Source: JBCCGI01 sp039029355 (GTDB lineage Bacteria > Planctomycetota > UBA1135 > GCA-002686595). From it: a stretch of 38,489 nt of DNA. The first letter of the stretch is position 1, and every line of letters starts with the position of its first letter. Where the stretch lies: assembly GCA_039029355.1 (NCBI GenBank), contig JBCCGI010000080.1, positions 1 through 38,489 on the forward strand. Reading direction: 5' to 3'. The notes under the pieces were generated by a model, which searched no databases, was not told the origin of the DNA, and saw only the letters and a program-made list of their open reading frames with translations. The position numbers were made by a program, and so were the translations under genes. Positions 1 to 7,810 of this stretch are shown one piece after another.

Positions 1-288
1 CTCGTCTCGGCGGCTGTGCTCGTCTCGGCGGCTGTGCTCGTCTCGGCGGCTGTGCTCGTCTCGGCGGCTGTGCTCGTTTCGGCGGCTGTGCTCGTTTCGG
101 CGGCTGTGCTCGTTTCGGCCGCTGTGCTCGTTTCGGCCGCTGTGCTCGTTTCGGCCGCTGTGCTCGTTTCGGCCGCTGTGCTCGTTTCGGCCGCTGTGCT
201 CGTTTCGGCGGCTGCGCTCGCCTCGGCCGCTGTGCTCGTCTCGGCGACTGCTCTCGCCTCGGCCGCTGCGCTCGTCCCGGCCGCTGCG
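1..288. repeat. 18-bp tandem repeat array, 16 copies, cut by the left edge
   Basis: Sixteen head-to-tail copies of an 18-bp unit (consensus ctcgtttcggccgctgtg) fill the first 288 bases, and the array continues past the window edge. Copies 1-4 are identical, 5-6 share one change, 7-11 share a further change, and copies 12-16 decay toward the right end. This pattern suggests expansion or homogenisation from the left. Because the unit is a multiple of three, reading frames stay open on both strands: VLVSAA on the plus strand, TAAETS or RNEHSG on the minus strand. I see no convincing gene start for any of them. The array could be a low-complexity segment of a gene that lies mostly outside the window, or noncoding. 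Confidence 0.9.
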
Positions 289-425
289 CTCGCACGAGCC
301 GCCCAGGTCCGAGCCGCACCGCTTCGCATCAGGCCGCCCGAGCCGCCCAACGTACGCCGAGGGCGCGGCTCGCTCAGTCCCCCCCGCACACGCGGGCCCT
401 TGGGCGCGCGCGCTCCATCCGGCCG

Positions 426-447
426 GCGCGGGCGTTGCCGCCCGCGC
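426..447 (-). terminator. Perfect 9-bp stem-loop after the actin gene
   Basis: GCGCGGGCG (426-434) pairs perfectly with CGCCCGCGC (439-447) around a four-base loop, about 33 bases past the stop codon of the minus-strand actin gene. There is no T-tract on the transcript side, so it is terminator-like rather than a classic intrinsic terminator. Confidence 0.45.
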
Positions 448-479
448 GAGCCGCCGGGGCCGCGGGGGGCCCATGGGTG

Positions 480-1544
480 CTACTTCAGCTTCTCCCAGTA
501 GTCCGCGGGCATGTCGTGGGCGATCTTGAGCGCGCCGGATGAGCCGCCGTAGATCGGCTCCTCGATGCGCATCACCTTGCCGCCGCCCAGGAGCTCCTGC
601 ATCTCCAGCTCGATCGCGGTGTCGAGGCCCTTGCACTGGCTGCCGCCGCCGGCGAGCAGGACGCGGTTCTTGAGCTTGTCCTGGAACTCGGGGTCGAAGG
701 TCGAGACCAGCTGGCCGAGGCCCTCGACGATCGGCTTGACCAGCGTGCGGCACGCGGTGCGGACCTCGTCCGTCAGGTCGAACGACGTGGGCTTGCCGCT
801 GACGGGCAGGTTCACCACGGCCTTGTCCATGGCGTCGGACACGGAGCCGAAGCGCTCCTTCATGTCCTTGATCATCTGGGTGCTGTACTGCGCCTGGGGG
901 TGGTTGCGCGAGATCAGCTCCTTCAGCGTGTTGTCGACATGGTCGCCGGCGAAGGTCAGGGTGATCTGGTCGGTGTCCTCCGGCATCGTGCCGTGCATCC
1001 GGCAGAGGTCGGTGGTGCCCGCGCCGATGTCGATGACGAGGACGTCGTCGAGCATGTCGAGGCCGTAGGCGACCGCGAAGGGCTCCGAGCACAGCATGAC
1101 CGAGTCGACCGAGCTGCGCGCGGCGTCGAGGATCGACTCCTTGTTGTTGATCGACGCCTGGGCGGGAACTCCGATCACCGCGTAGACGAGCTCGTCGGCG
1201 CGCGGGCGGGCCTGGCGGATGATCTCGCCGATCAGGTCGCGCGCCGCGCGAAGGTTGTTGTCGGCCACCTTGCCTTCGGACTCGCTGGCCTTGAGCACGC
1301 CGTGCTGCAGCGGGCGGTAGAAGTCGAGCGAGAGGCGCTTTTCGATCGCCTCGTCTCCGAAGAGCACGTCCTTCTTGAGCAGCTTGCGGCTAACCACGTC
1401 CTTGGGGTAGCCGACGTAGGACGAGACCGTCTCGCGCACGCCGTTCGAGGCGGACACGGACGTCCGGGAGGTACCGAGGTCGATACCGAGGTAGAGAACG
1501 CCGTCGTCTTGGGCGGCGTCGTCGGTTTGCGTTTCGTCGGTCAT
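480..1544 (-). CDS. MamK-like bacterial actin
   Basis: This is a 354-residue actin-superfamily ATPase that should polymerise into cytoplasmic filaments. Phosphate loop 1 (LGIDLGTSRTS) is at residues 19-29, phosphate loop 2 (IDIGAGTTD) at 171-179, and the adenosine motif (LLAGGGSQCKGLD) at 296-308. Several blocks match my recollection of magnetosome MamK better than MreB: VGYPKDV (44-50), a PLQHGVL block (78-84), VIGVPA (123-128), SEPFAVAYGLD (153-163), and the tail GALKIAHDMPADYW (337-350). The length also fits MamK. No mamA, B, E, I, M, O, P or Q homologue lies in this window, so a magnetosome role is not supported here. It lies 9 bases downstream of the degenerate GGDEF gene and is probably co-transcribed with it, which suggests a shared positioning or scaffold function. 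I see no Shine-Dalgarno at the chosen ATG. The actin fold is secure; the MamK-like subtype is probable. Confidence 0.85.
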   Translation of the reverse strand: MTDETQTDDAAQDDGVLYLGIDLGTSRTSVSASNGVRETVSSYVGYPKDVVSRKLLKKDVLFGDEAIEKRLSLDFYRPLQHGVLKASESEGKVADNNLRAARDLIGEIIRQARPRADELVYAVIGVPAQASINNKESILDAARSSVDSVMLCSEPFAVAYGLDMLDDVLVIDIGAGTTDLCRMHGTMPEDTDQITLTFAGDHVDNTLKELISRNHPQAQYSTQMIKDMKERFGSVSDAMDKAVVNLPVSGKPTSFDLTDEVRTACRTLVKPIVEGLGQLVSTFDPEFQDKLKNRVLLAGGGSQCKGLDTAIELEMQELLGGGKVMRIEEPIYGGSSGALKIAHDMPADYWEKLK

Positions 1545-1553
1545 GACTGAGAC

Positions 1554-2645
1554 TTAGGAACCGGAGGCGGATTCGCGCTGCTTCTTCAGCTCGATGTTGG
1601 CCTTGAAGATCTCGTGCATGAGCTGCTTGCGCATCTCATAGTCCTTCTCTTCTCCGCTCAAGCCTTGCACAGAGCGGTAAATGGATGCGACGCCCGGATC
1701 GACGCTCTTCATCGCTGCGACACGCTTCAGCTCCGACTCGGTCATGTCAAGCATCGACGCGAGCTTCCGCACGCGGCGCTCGAGCGTGTCGACCTGCTTG
1801 TTCCGCTCCTCCAGCTGCTTCTCGGCAGCCTCGGTGCGCGCCAGCTCGAGGTTCTTGAGCGTGAGGTCGATGATCGCGTGCTGGGTCGCCGCGGTCTCGG
1901 GCGTCTGCGGGCCGAGCTGCTGGAACAGGAGCCGCAGCTTGTCACCCAGGGGCGTGTCGGGCAGCTCTTCGAGCTGGACCTCTTCGAGCGGCACGCGGGC
2001 CTGCCCCACCACCGGCACACCGGGCGGAGCGAGCCCGGCCTGCGCCAGCGCCTGGGCCTGGGCCTGGGCTTGGGCTTGGGCCAAGTCGGGCATCGGCGGA
2101 CCCTGCGCCGGCGGGTCGGGGTGCAGGTCGCGCGGACGCTGCAGGTAGCGGTCGCCCCCACCTTGAACCGCGAGCTGGAGCGCGTCCTCGGCCGCCTTGA
2201 GGAACTCCTCGAAGCTGATGCGCTCGCTCTCTTCGCAGTACGAGATCCCGATCGACAGCGTCGTACGCAGCGTGCGGCCGTCGCTGTCGAAGCGCAGCTT
2301 GCGCGCGCCGGTCAGGAGCCGCTCGGCGAGCTTCCCGGCCACCGTCCGCGGCGTGTGCGGGAAGATCACCATCAGGCGATCGTCGCGCATGCAGCCGAGG
2401 AAGTCGCTGGCCCGGGTCATCGAGCGGAGGAGCCCGATCACCGAGTTCAGGATCTCTTCCTTCGACTCGACGCCGTAGAGGTCGTGCAGCGACTCGAGCC
2501 GATCGACCTCGATGAGCGTGCACACGATCGGGTAGTCGTAGCGCACCGCGCGCTCGAACTCGATCCGCATCAGGCGGTGGATCTCCTCGGGGGTGAAGAG
2601 CCCCTGCTCGGAGTTGCTGAAGTTGACCGACGCGAATCCTGACAT
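1554..2645 (-). CDS. Degenerate GGDEF-domain protein with C-terminal coiled coil
   Basis: The predicted protein has 363 residues. Residues 20-165 follow the diguanylate cyclase fold, including a TTLSIGIS strand at 128-135, but the GGDEF signature is replaced by MRDDR (86-90), so cyclase activity is unlikely. An alanine/glutamine run at 189-203 (AQ repeats) forms a linker. Residues about 262-355 are rich in charged heptads and are probably a coiled coil. There is no signal peptide or membrane segment, so the protein is cytoplasmic. I chose the ATG at 2645 because the frame upstream of it is proline/arginine-rich and unlike protein; open frame continues to 2870. The gene is first in a two-gene unit with the MamK-like actin. 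I infer, but cannot show, that it is a nucleotide-sensing or structural partner of the filament. Confidence 0.8.
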   Translation of the reverse strand: MSGFASVNFSNSEQGLFTPEEIHRLMRIEFERAVRYDYPIVCTLIEVDRLESLHDLYGVESKEEILNSVIGLLRSMTRASDFLGCMRDDRLMVIFPHTPRTVAGKLAERLLTGARKLRFDSDGRTLRTTLSIGISYCEESERISFEEFLKAAEDALQLAVQGGGDRYLQRPRDLHPDPPAQGPPMPDLAQAQAQAQAQALAQAGLAPPGVPVVGQARVPLEEVQLEELPDTPLGDKLRLLFQQLGPQTPETAATQHAIIDLTLKNLELARTEAAEKQLEERNKQVDTLERRVRKLASMLDMTESELKRVAAMKSVDPGVASIYRSVQGLSGEEKDYEMRKQLMHEIFKANIELKKQRESASGS

Positions 2646-3202
2646 GGGTAGGGGGAAGGGACGCCATGGGCCGAGGCCCGGGCGAAAAGGCGCAACAGGA
2701 TACGGCTTTCCGAAGCGCGAGCCGAAGTCCCGCTCTGGTAACCGAACGTTTTTCCGTCTGGATGGCCTGGGGAGAGCCGAGGGGGTGTTCGGCGGGGAGA
2801 GGGCGCAGGCTTGAGGACTACCCCCCGTCCTGCGGTCGGCTTCGTGAGGATCGCCTGAACTCGCGCTCATGCGGGCCGTGGCGGCCTGTCGGCCCGCAGG
2901 GTGTCCCGGGCGGCCCGGAGGAGCCCGGGCCCCGGGGGCGCGGCGGAGCCGTGCACGCGGGCCACAAACTCAGACGCGCCTAGCCGCCCCGCGCGGGCGC
3001 GCGAGGGCTCGCCGTGCCGACCGATGGGTAGCGCTGCCCCGCCATCACCACTGCCGCCCCGCGCGGCCGCGCTAGGGCTGGCCCGCACGCCTCGCACGCT
3101 CCCCGCCCGCCTCGCACCCGCCCCGCCCGCCGAGCGCGCCCCCGGCGCGAAGCCGTGAAAAAGCCCGGGCGAGCGTCCGCGACGCGGGCAAGATGACGCC
3201 CC
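2646..3202. other. Divergent intergenic region of 557 bp with an inverted repeat
   Basis: This region separates the minus-strand actin operon from the plus-strand selenoprotein gene and must hold both promoters. It is extremely GC-rich. The only clear structure is an 8-bp inverted repeat, GCGGGCCG (2871-2878) with CGGCCCGC (2890-2897) and an 11-base spacer. Open frames here have a skewed composition and no recognisable domains, so I do not call genes. Confidence 0.55.
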
Positions 3203-3754
3203 ATGTCCTGGATCGACACCATCGCCCCCGGCGACGCCGAGGGGCCGCTCGCCGAGCTCTACGCCCGCTGCGTCGACCCCGCCTCGGGCGAGGTCGACCA
3301 CATCCTGCGCATCCACTCGTTGCACCCCGCCGGCCTGGAGGCGCACCTCGCTCTCTACACCGCGGTCATGCGCGGAACGGCGAGCCTCCCGAAGCGCGAC
3401 CGCGAGCTCGTCGCGCTGCGGGTCAGCCAGCTCAACGCCTGTCACTACTGAGTCACCCACCACCGGCGCGGTCTGCGCCGGCTGCTGCGCGACGACGCGC
3501 TCCTCGCGCGGATCGAGGCCGACTACGAGACGGCGGGCCTCGGCGAGCGCGACCTCGCGCTGCTGCGCTACGTCGACAAGCTCACGCTCACGCCGGCGCG
3601 CATGGTGCGCGCCGACGTCGACGCGCTGCGCGCGGTGGGCTTCGGCGACCGCGACGTGCTGCAGATCTGCGAGGTCGCGGCGTACTACGCCTACGTGAAC
3701 CGCATCGCTGACGGGCTCGGCGTAGAGCTCGAGCCCGGCGGCGACGCCGACTGA
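3203..3754 (+). CDS. AhpD-like (carboxymuconolactone decarboxylase family) selenoprotein
   Basis: The frame runs from ATG at 3203 to TGA at 3752 with one internal TGA at 3449-3451, giving 183 residues with selenocysteine at position 83. The family motif E-x6-S-x4-C-x2-C-x3-H is seen as E68, S75, C80, U83, H87, so the TGA falls exactly at the second redox cysteine, giving a CHYU motif. The frame on both sides of the TGA is good AhpD-family sequence, which argues against a chance stop. A SECIS-like hairpin follows at the right distance. AhpD proteins are thiol peroxidases or disulfide reductases, and CxxU versions of the family have been reported elsewhere. Standard annotation would give an 82-residue stub or an internal start. 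The selA, selB, selD and selC genes are not in the window. Confidence 0.9.
3449..3481 (+). promoter_or_regulatory. UGA codon and bacterial SECIS hairpin
   Basis: After the TGA at 3449-3451 there are 18 bases to a GGTCT loop (3470-3474), closed by CCGGCGC (3463-3469) and GCGCCGG (3475-3481), a perfect 7-bp stem. From memory, the E. coli fdhF SECIS has the same GGUCU loop at +19 to +23 after UGA, reading Gly-Leu in the same codon phase. Loop identity and spacing match exactly, which makes SelB-dependent recoding very likely. Confidence 0.88.
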
Positions 3755-3778
3755 GCCGCGGCCGGCCGGGCGCGCGGG

Positions 3779-4606
3779 CTATTCGCCCGTGTACTGCGGC
3801 TTGCGCTTGTCGGCGAAGGCGGCGAGCGCCTCCAGCCGGTCCTGGGTGCCGAGCACGCGCTCGTAGCACTTCGCCTCGACCTGCAGCCCCTCCTCCATCG
3901 GCAGCTCGGTGCCGCTGTCGATGGCGGCCTTGGCGGCGCGCGTCGCGACCGGGCCGTTGGCGGCGATCGCGGCGGCGAGCTCGAGCGCCTCGTCGCGGAG
4001 CGTGCCCTCGGCCGCCACGCGGTTCAGCAGCCCGATCCGCTCGCCCTCGGCGGCGTCGATCCGACGCGCGGTCAGGATCAGGTCCTTCGCGCGCGAGCGG
4101 CCGATCAGGCGCGGCATGCGCTGGGTCCCGCCCGCGCCGGGGATGATGGCGAGCGAGGTCTCGGTGAGCCCCACCTTCGCGTGGGCCGCCGCGACGCGCA
4201 GATCGCACGCAAGCGCCAGCTCGGTGCCGCCGCCGAAGGCGAAGCCGTTGATCACGGCGACGGTCGGCTGCGGCAGCGCCTCGACGTCGTCCATCAACGC
4301 GCGGATGTTGCGCACGAAGTGCGGCACGCGCTCGTCTGGCATCGTCTTGCGCTCCTTGAGGTCCGCGCCGGCGCAGAAGGACTTCTCGCCAGCACCGGTG
4401 ATCAGGATGCAGCGGATCGACAGGTCCTCGCGCAGCTCCTCGCACAGCGTGCGGAAGCGCCGCAGCGTCGGGAACGAGAGGCAGTTCATCACCTCGGGAC
4501 GCTGGATCGTGAGCCAGAGGAGGTGCCCCTCGCGCTCGGCGGAAACGAGCTCGGGCTGGTCCGGGACGTCGGGGGGGAATTCGTCGGCAACGCTCATGGC
4601 GCGCAT
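3779..4606 (-). CDS. Enoyl-CoA hydratase/isomerase family protein
   Basis: This 275-residue crotonase-fold protein probably hydrates a 2-enoyl-CoA in fatty acid or branched-chain acid breakdown. The oxyanion-hole segment SFCAGADLKE is at 76-85 and the second, NGFAFGGGTELAL, at 120-132. Both catalytic glutamates of hydratases are present: E129 in GGGTE and E149 in LTETSLAI. The whole looks close to the AUH/LiuC (methylglutaconyl-CoA hydratase) branch, but substrate cannot be fixed from sequence alone. An alternative start at Met4 (4597) is equally likely. It lies 22 bases after the GT9 gene on the same strand and could be read through from that operon, although the functions are unrelated. Confidence 0.9.
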   Translation of the reverse strand: MRAMSVADEFPPDVPDQPELVSAEREGHLLWLTIQRPEVMNCLSFPTLRRFRTLCEELREDLSIRCILITGAGEKSFCAGADLKERKTMPDERVPHFVRNIRALMDDVEALPQPTVAVINGFAFGGGTELALACDLRVAAAHAKVGLTETSLAIIPGAGGTQRMPRLIGRSRAKDLILTARRIDAAEGERIGLLNRVAAEGTLRDEALELAAAIAANGPVATRAAKAAIDSGTELPMEEGLQVEAKCYERVLGTQDRLEALAAFADKRKPQYTGE

Positions 4607-4628
4607 GGTAGCGGGGAACCCGCGCGCC

Positions 4629-5717
4629 TCAGCCGCGGGCAGCGGAACTTCGCGCGAGCCGCTCCAGCGCCGCCGCGACGACCCTCTCGGGCGCGACGCC
4701 GAGCATGCAGGCGTGCCGCCCGGGGCCGGACAGCGGGCAGGTCTCCAGATGGCACGGGCCGCACTCGACCGGCTCGCGCACCAGCGTGGTGCGCTCGAGG
4801 TGCCCGGCGCTGTGCCGCGGGTCGGTGGGCCCCAGCACGCACACCACCTCGGCCCCCGCCGCGCTCGCCACGTGGCGCGGCCCCGCGTCGGCGGTCAGGA
4901 AGAGCTCGGCCTCGGCCGCGAGGGCGGCGAGCTCGGCCAGGTCCGCCACCGGGTCGACCGCGGCGACGACGCGGGCGCCGCCGGCCGCCTGGCAGGCCGC
5001 GCGCACCGGCGCCTCCTCGCCCGGCCCGCCGACCACCACGGCCGGGAGCCCGGCCTCGCGCGCCAGCCCGTCCAGCACCGCGCCCCACGCCTCGGCCCCA
5101 TAGCCCTTCGCCGATGCGGGCCGCATGCCGGCGTTGACCACAAGGTAGGGCTCGTCGGCGGCCAGGCCCGCCTTGGCGCGCCGTGCCCGCGCTCGCACGC
5201 GCGCCTCGGACGAGACCGCGAGCCGCGGCCGCGCATCCGCGACCGACACGCCCAGGAGCGCCACCAGCTCGACGCAGGTCGCGTCGAAAGGCCGCGGCAG
5301 GTAGCGCGGCCAGCGGCCGCGGCGCCCGACCCCGATCGGCGTGCGACCGCGCTCCAGCGCCGGGCGCAGCGACTCGGTCAGAAGCCAGCCGCGGGCGTCG
5401 CGCGACCAGCCGACCCGGCGCTGGATGCCCGCGCGCCACGCGGTCCACGCGCTGCGGAACGAGCCGGTCAGGAGCAAGGCCGCGTCGTGTCCGCGCCAGT
5501 CGGCGACGCGCTCGCCGCCGCGCCCTTCCTGGGCCAGCCGGATCGCGCCGGGGAACGCGCCCTCGAAGAGCGCGAGCACCGGCTGCGGCGCGGCGAGGGA
5601 CACGCGCGCCGAGCCGCCGTCCGCAGCCCAGCGCTCGACCACGGCGCGCACCGCGGGCTCGGCCTGGACCGCGTCGCCGATCCACGACGGCAGGCGGATG
5701 AGGAGCGCGGGCTTCAT
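4629..5717 (-). CDS. Glycosyltransferase family 9 (heptosyltransferase-like), distal copy
   Basis: This 362-residue GT-B protein resembles ADP-heptose:LPS heptosyltransferases (WaaC/WaaF/RfaF). The N-terminal LLIRLPSWIGDAVQAEPAV segment and the C-terminal TADAGPRHVASAAGAEVVCVL segment are the family hallmarks, in the usual positions for acceptor and nucleotide-sugar binding. The start is the ATG that overlaps the upstream gene's stop by 4 bp; the open frame further upstream is not protein-like. It is the third gene of a WaaP-GT9-GT9 operon and probably adds one core heptose on the cytoplasmic face of the inner membrane. Confidence 0.88.
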   Translation of the reverse strand: MKPALLIRLPSWIGDAVQAEPAVRAVVERWAADGGSARVSLAAPQPVLALFEGAFPGAIRLAQEGRGGERVADWRGHDAALLLTGSFRSAWTAWRAGIQRRVGWSRDARGWLLTESLRPALERGRTPIGVGRRGRWPRYLPRPFDATCVELVALLGVSVADARPRLAVSSEARVRARARRAKAGLAADEPYLVVNAGMRPASAKGYGAEAWGAVLDGLAREAGLPAVVVGGPGEEAPVRAACQAAGGARVVAAVDPVADLAELAALAAEAELFLTADAGPRHVASAAGAEVVCVLGPTDPRHSAGHLERTTLVREPVECGPCHLETCPLSGPGRHACMLGVAPERVVAAALERLARSSAARG

Positions 5718-6769
5718 GCGCTCGGCGCTCCGGTTGAGGTGGGCGAGGCCGGCTCGCCGAGCAGCCGCTCGGCCGCCTCGACCACGCGCTCGGGAGCGAG
5801 CTCGCGCATGCAGCGGTGGTGGCCGAGCGGGCAGACGCGCTCCAGGCAGGGCGAGCACTCCAGGTCCTCGACGCGGACCACGGCGCAGCGCTCCAGCGAG
5901 CTGGCGGTCAGCTCGGGGCTGTTCGGCCCCAGCACGGTCACGCACGGTACGCCGAAGGCCGCCGCGTACCAGCGCGGGCCGGAGTCCCCCACCACAAGCG
6001 CGGCCGCGCCCCGGACCAGGGCCTTGAGCCGGTGCAGGTCGCGCGGCACCTCCGCCAGGGAGAGCGCGGGGTGGCGCGCGGCCCCCACCACCGCCTCCAT
6101 CAGCGGCTCCTCACCCGGGCCTCCGGTGACGACGCCGCGCAGCCCGCGGCGCGCGTGCAGCTCGTCGAGGGCGGCCGCGAAGCGCTCCGGCGGCCACAGC
6201 TTGGCGGCGCCGAAGGCCGCGCCGGGCGAGGCGAGCACGTAGCCCTCGTCGGCGCCCAGCCCGAGCCCGACCAGCTCGGCGCGCGCGGCGTCGCGCTCGT
6301 CCGCGGTCGCGTAGAGCCGCGGGCGCAAGCTCGGCGTCGTCACGCCGAGCAAGCCGGTGACGTCGCGCAGGAGGTGCGCGGTCGGTATGGCGGCGCGCCG
6401 GCCGCGCCGCCGCGGCGGCACGACGCGGTGCGTCAGCAGCGCGGCCCGGCCGGACAGCGACGCGCCGAGCCGCAGCGGGATCCGCGCGCGCCAGGCGCGC
6501 CAGGCCGCGCCGAAGGAGTTGCTGAGCAGGAGCGCCGCGTCCGCCCCGGCGGCGCGCAGCAGCGCGGCCTCGTCGTCGCCCCGCGCCAGCGGCAGGACGT
6601 GCGGCTCGCACGGCCCTCCGCGGAGCACGTCCACAAGATGCGCGCGCACGGCGATCGTGACGCGCTCGAAGCGCGGGTCGGCGAGGATCGCCTCGAGCAT
6701 CGGCGTGGCCATCACGAGGTCGCCCACCCAGTTGGGCGCGCGCACCAGAACGTGCCGGGGCGTGCTCAC
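5714..6769 (-). CDS. Glycosyltransferase family 9 (heptosyltransferase-like), proximal copy
   Basis: The 351-residue product has the GT9 signatures APNWVGDLVMATP near the N terminus, a SPGAAFGAAKLWPPERF block in the second domain, and VVGDSGPRWYAAAFGVP near the C terminus. The GTG start at 6769 is chosen because it forms a 4-bp GTGA overlap with the upstream gene's stop and sits right before the first conserved strand. It is related to, but clearly diverged from, the next gene. Two consecutive GT9 enzymes suggest sequential transfer of two heptoses to the LPS inner core. Confidence 0.88.
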   Translation of the reverse strand: MSTPRHVLVRAPNWVGDLVMATPMLEAILADPRFERVTIAVRAHLVDVLRGGPCEPHVLPLARGDDEAALLRAAGADAALLLSNSFGAAWRAWRARIPLRLGASLSGRAALLTHRVVPPRRRGRRAAIPTAHLLRDVTGLLGVTTPSLRPRLYATADERDAARAELVGLGLGADEGYVLASPGAAFGAAKLWPPERFAAALDELHARRGLRGVVTGGPGEEPLMEAVVGAARHPALSLAEVPRDLHRLKALVRGAAALVVGDSGPRWYAAAFGVPCVTVLGPNSPELTASSLERCAVVRVEDLECSPCLERVCPLGHHRCMRELAPERVVEAAERLLGEPASPTSTGAPSA

Positions 6770-7656
6770 GCGGCGTCCTCGTCGGGGTCGACGTGGCGCG
6801 GGGCGTGGTCCGCGATGCGGCGCGCCTTGCGCACGACGGCCCGGGCCCAGGCGGCCCGCTCGCCGGCGAGGCCGCGGGTCTCCAGATAGCGCCCGAGCAC
6901 CCGCATGCGCTCGGCGCGGGTCACCGTGGACGGCGTCGAGCTGAGGAGCGCGGCCAGGTCCTTCACGTGCCAGCGGCGGCGCGGCGCCCGCTCGCGCCGG
7001 GCGCGGCCGACGTCGATCAGGAGGAGCTCCTCGTCCGGCCCGACCAGGAGCTGGTGGAGGTACAGGTCGCGGTGGTACCAGCCGCGCGCGTGGAGCCGCG
7101 CCACCAGGTCCGCCAGCCGGTCGAGCCACGCCCGCCGGGCCGCCGGATCGCCGTCGCCCAGGGCCTCGCGCAGGGTCGCGCGGTGGGGCTCCCAGCCCAT
7201 GACGAGCGCGCTACGCGCCGCCCCGGCACCGGGCCGGCTGCGCCGCCAGGACAGCGCCCCGGGCTCTTCGAGCCAGGCGACCCAGCGCGGCACCCGGAAG
7301 CCGTCCGCGGCCAGGGCGCGCAGGTTCTCGCCCTCGCGCCGGCCGGGGGAGCGCACCGGTCCGCGCAGGCGCTCGTACCACCAGTCGCGGCGCTCGCCGC
7401 CCTCGAAGCGCTTTACCACCAGCCGTGGGGAGCGCCCGGGCCCGGCGGGCCAGGCGAAGGTCTCGCGACCGGGCATCCGGCGGAGGAAGGCCTCGGGCGC
7501 CAGGTCGAAGAGCTGCTCGAGCAGCTCGCCGGGCGGCACCAGGGCCGGAGCGGCCGCGCTCTCGCCGGCGCGCAGCACCGCCAGCGCCTCGCCCGCGCCG
7601 TCGGCACAGCCGGCTCGGGCGCCGTCGAGAAAGCGCGTCTCCATGGGCCGGGGCAT
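6766..7656 (-). CDS. WaaP/InaA-type lipopolysaccharide core kinase
   Basis: The 296-residue product has a eukaryotic-like kinase fold. Visible elements are the VVKRF lysine strand, the catalytic loop WYHRDLYLHQLL, and the metal-binding segment LLIDVGRAR, the pattern seen in WaaP heptose kinases. It should phosphorylate a core sugar in the cytoplasm before LPS export. It is first in a tightly overlapping operon with two GT9 genes, which supports the LPS-core role. The start is uncertain: Met at 7656 or 7644 both precede the conserved part, and the frame upstream to 7860 overlaps the divergent promoter and is not protein-like. Confidence 0.82.
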   Translation of the reverse strand: MPRPMETRFLDGARAGCADGAGEALAVLRAGESAAAPALVPPGELLEQLFDLAPEAFLRRMPGRETFAWPAGPGRSPRLVVKRFEGGERRDWWYERLRGPVRSPGRREGENLRALAADGFRVPRWVAWLEEPGALSWRRSRPGAGAARSALVMGWEPHRATLREALGDGDPAARRAWLDRLADLVARLHARGWYHRDLYLHQLLVGPDEELLLIDVGRARRERAPRRRWHVKDLAALLSSTPSTVTRAERMRVLGRYLETRGLAGERAAWARAVVRKARRIADHAPRHVDPDEDAA

Positions 7657-7714
7657 CCCAACCAGCGCGGCCTCCCCCGTCAACCAAACGGCGTACGGGA
7701 GGCGCGAAATAGAT

Positions 7715-7737
7715 CGGACTAGGGTTTCCGTAGTCCG
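7715..7737. promoter_or_regulatory. 7-bp dyad in a divergent promoter region
   Basis: CGGACTA (7715-7721) and TAGTCCG (7731-7737) form a perfect inverted repeat with a 9-base spacer, centred in the 154-bp gap between the kinase operon and the glutamate dehydrogenase genes. It is a candidate operator or hairpin. No defined regulator can be named. Confidence 0.35.
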
Positions 7738-7810
7738 GCGGACGCGGTCGAATAGAGGCTCGTGGGCCAGCCGTGCGGCGCCCACTTCCCCCCCTCCCCG
7801 AGAACAACCG

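Noticed and set aside
1..288. CRISPR array
   Set aside because: The repeats are directly adjacent with no spacers and vary gradually.
16..501. Plus-strand open frame of VLVSAA repeats
   Set aside because: It is a by-product of an 18-bp repeat unit, begins inside the array, ends antisense to the actin gene, and has no domain.
480..1544. Magnetosome gene island
   Set aside because: Only a MamK-like gene is present; no membrane or iron-transport mam genes are in the window.
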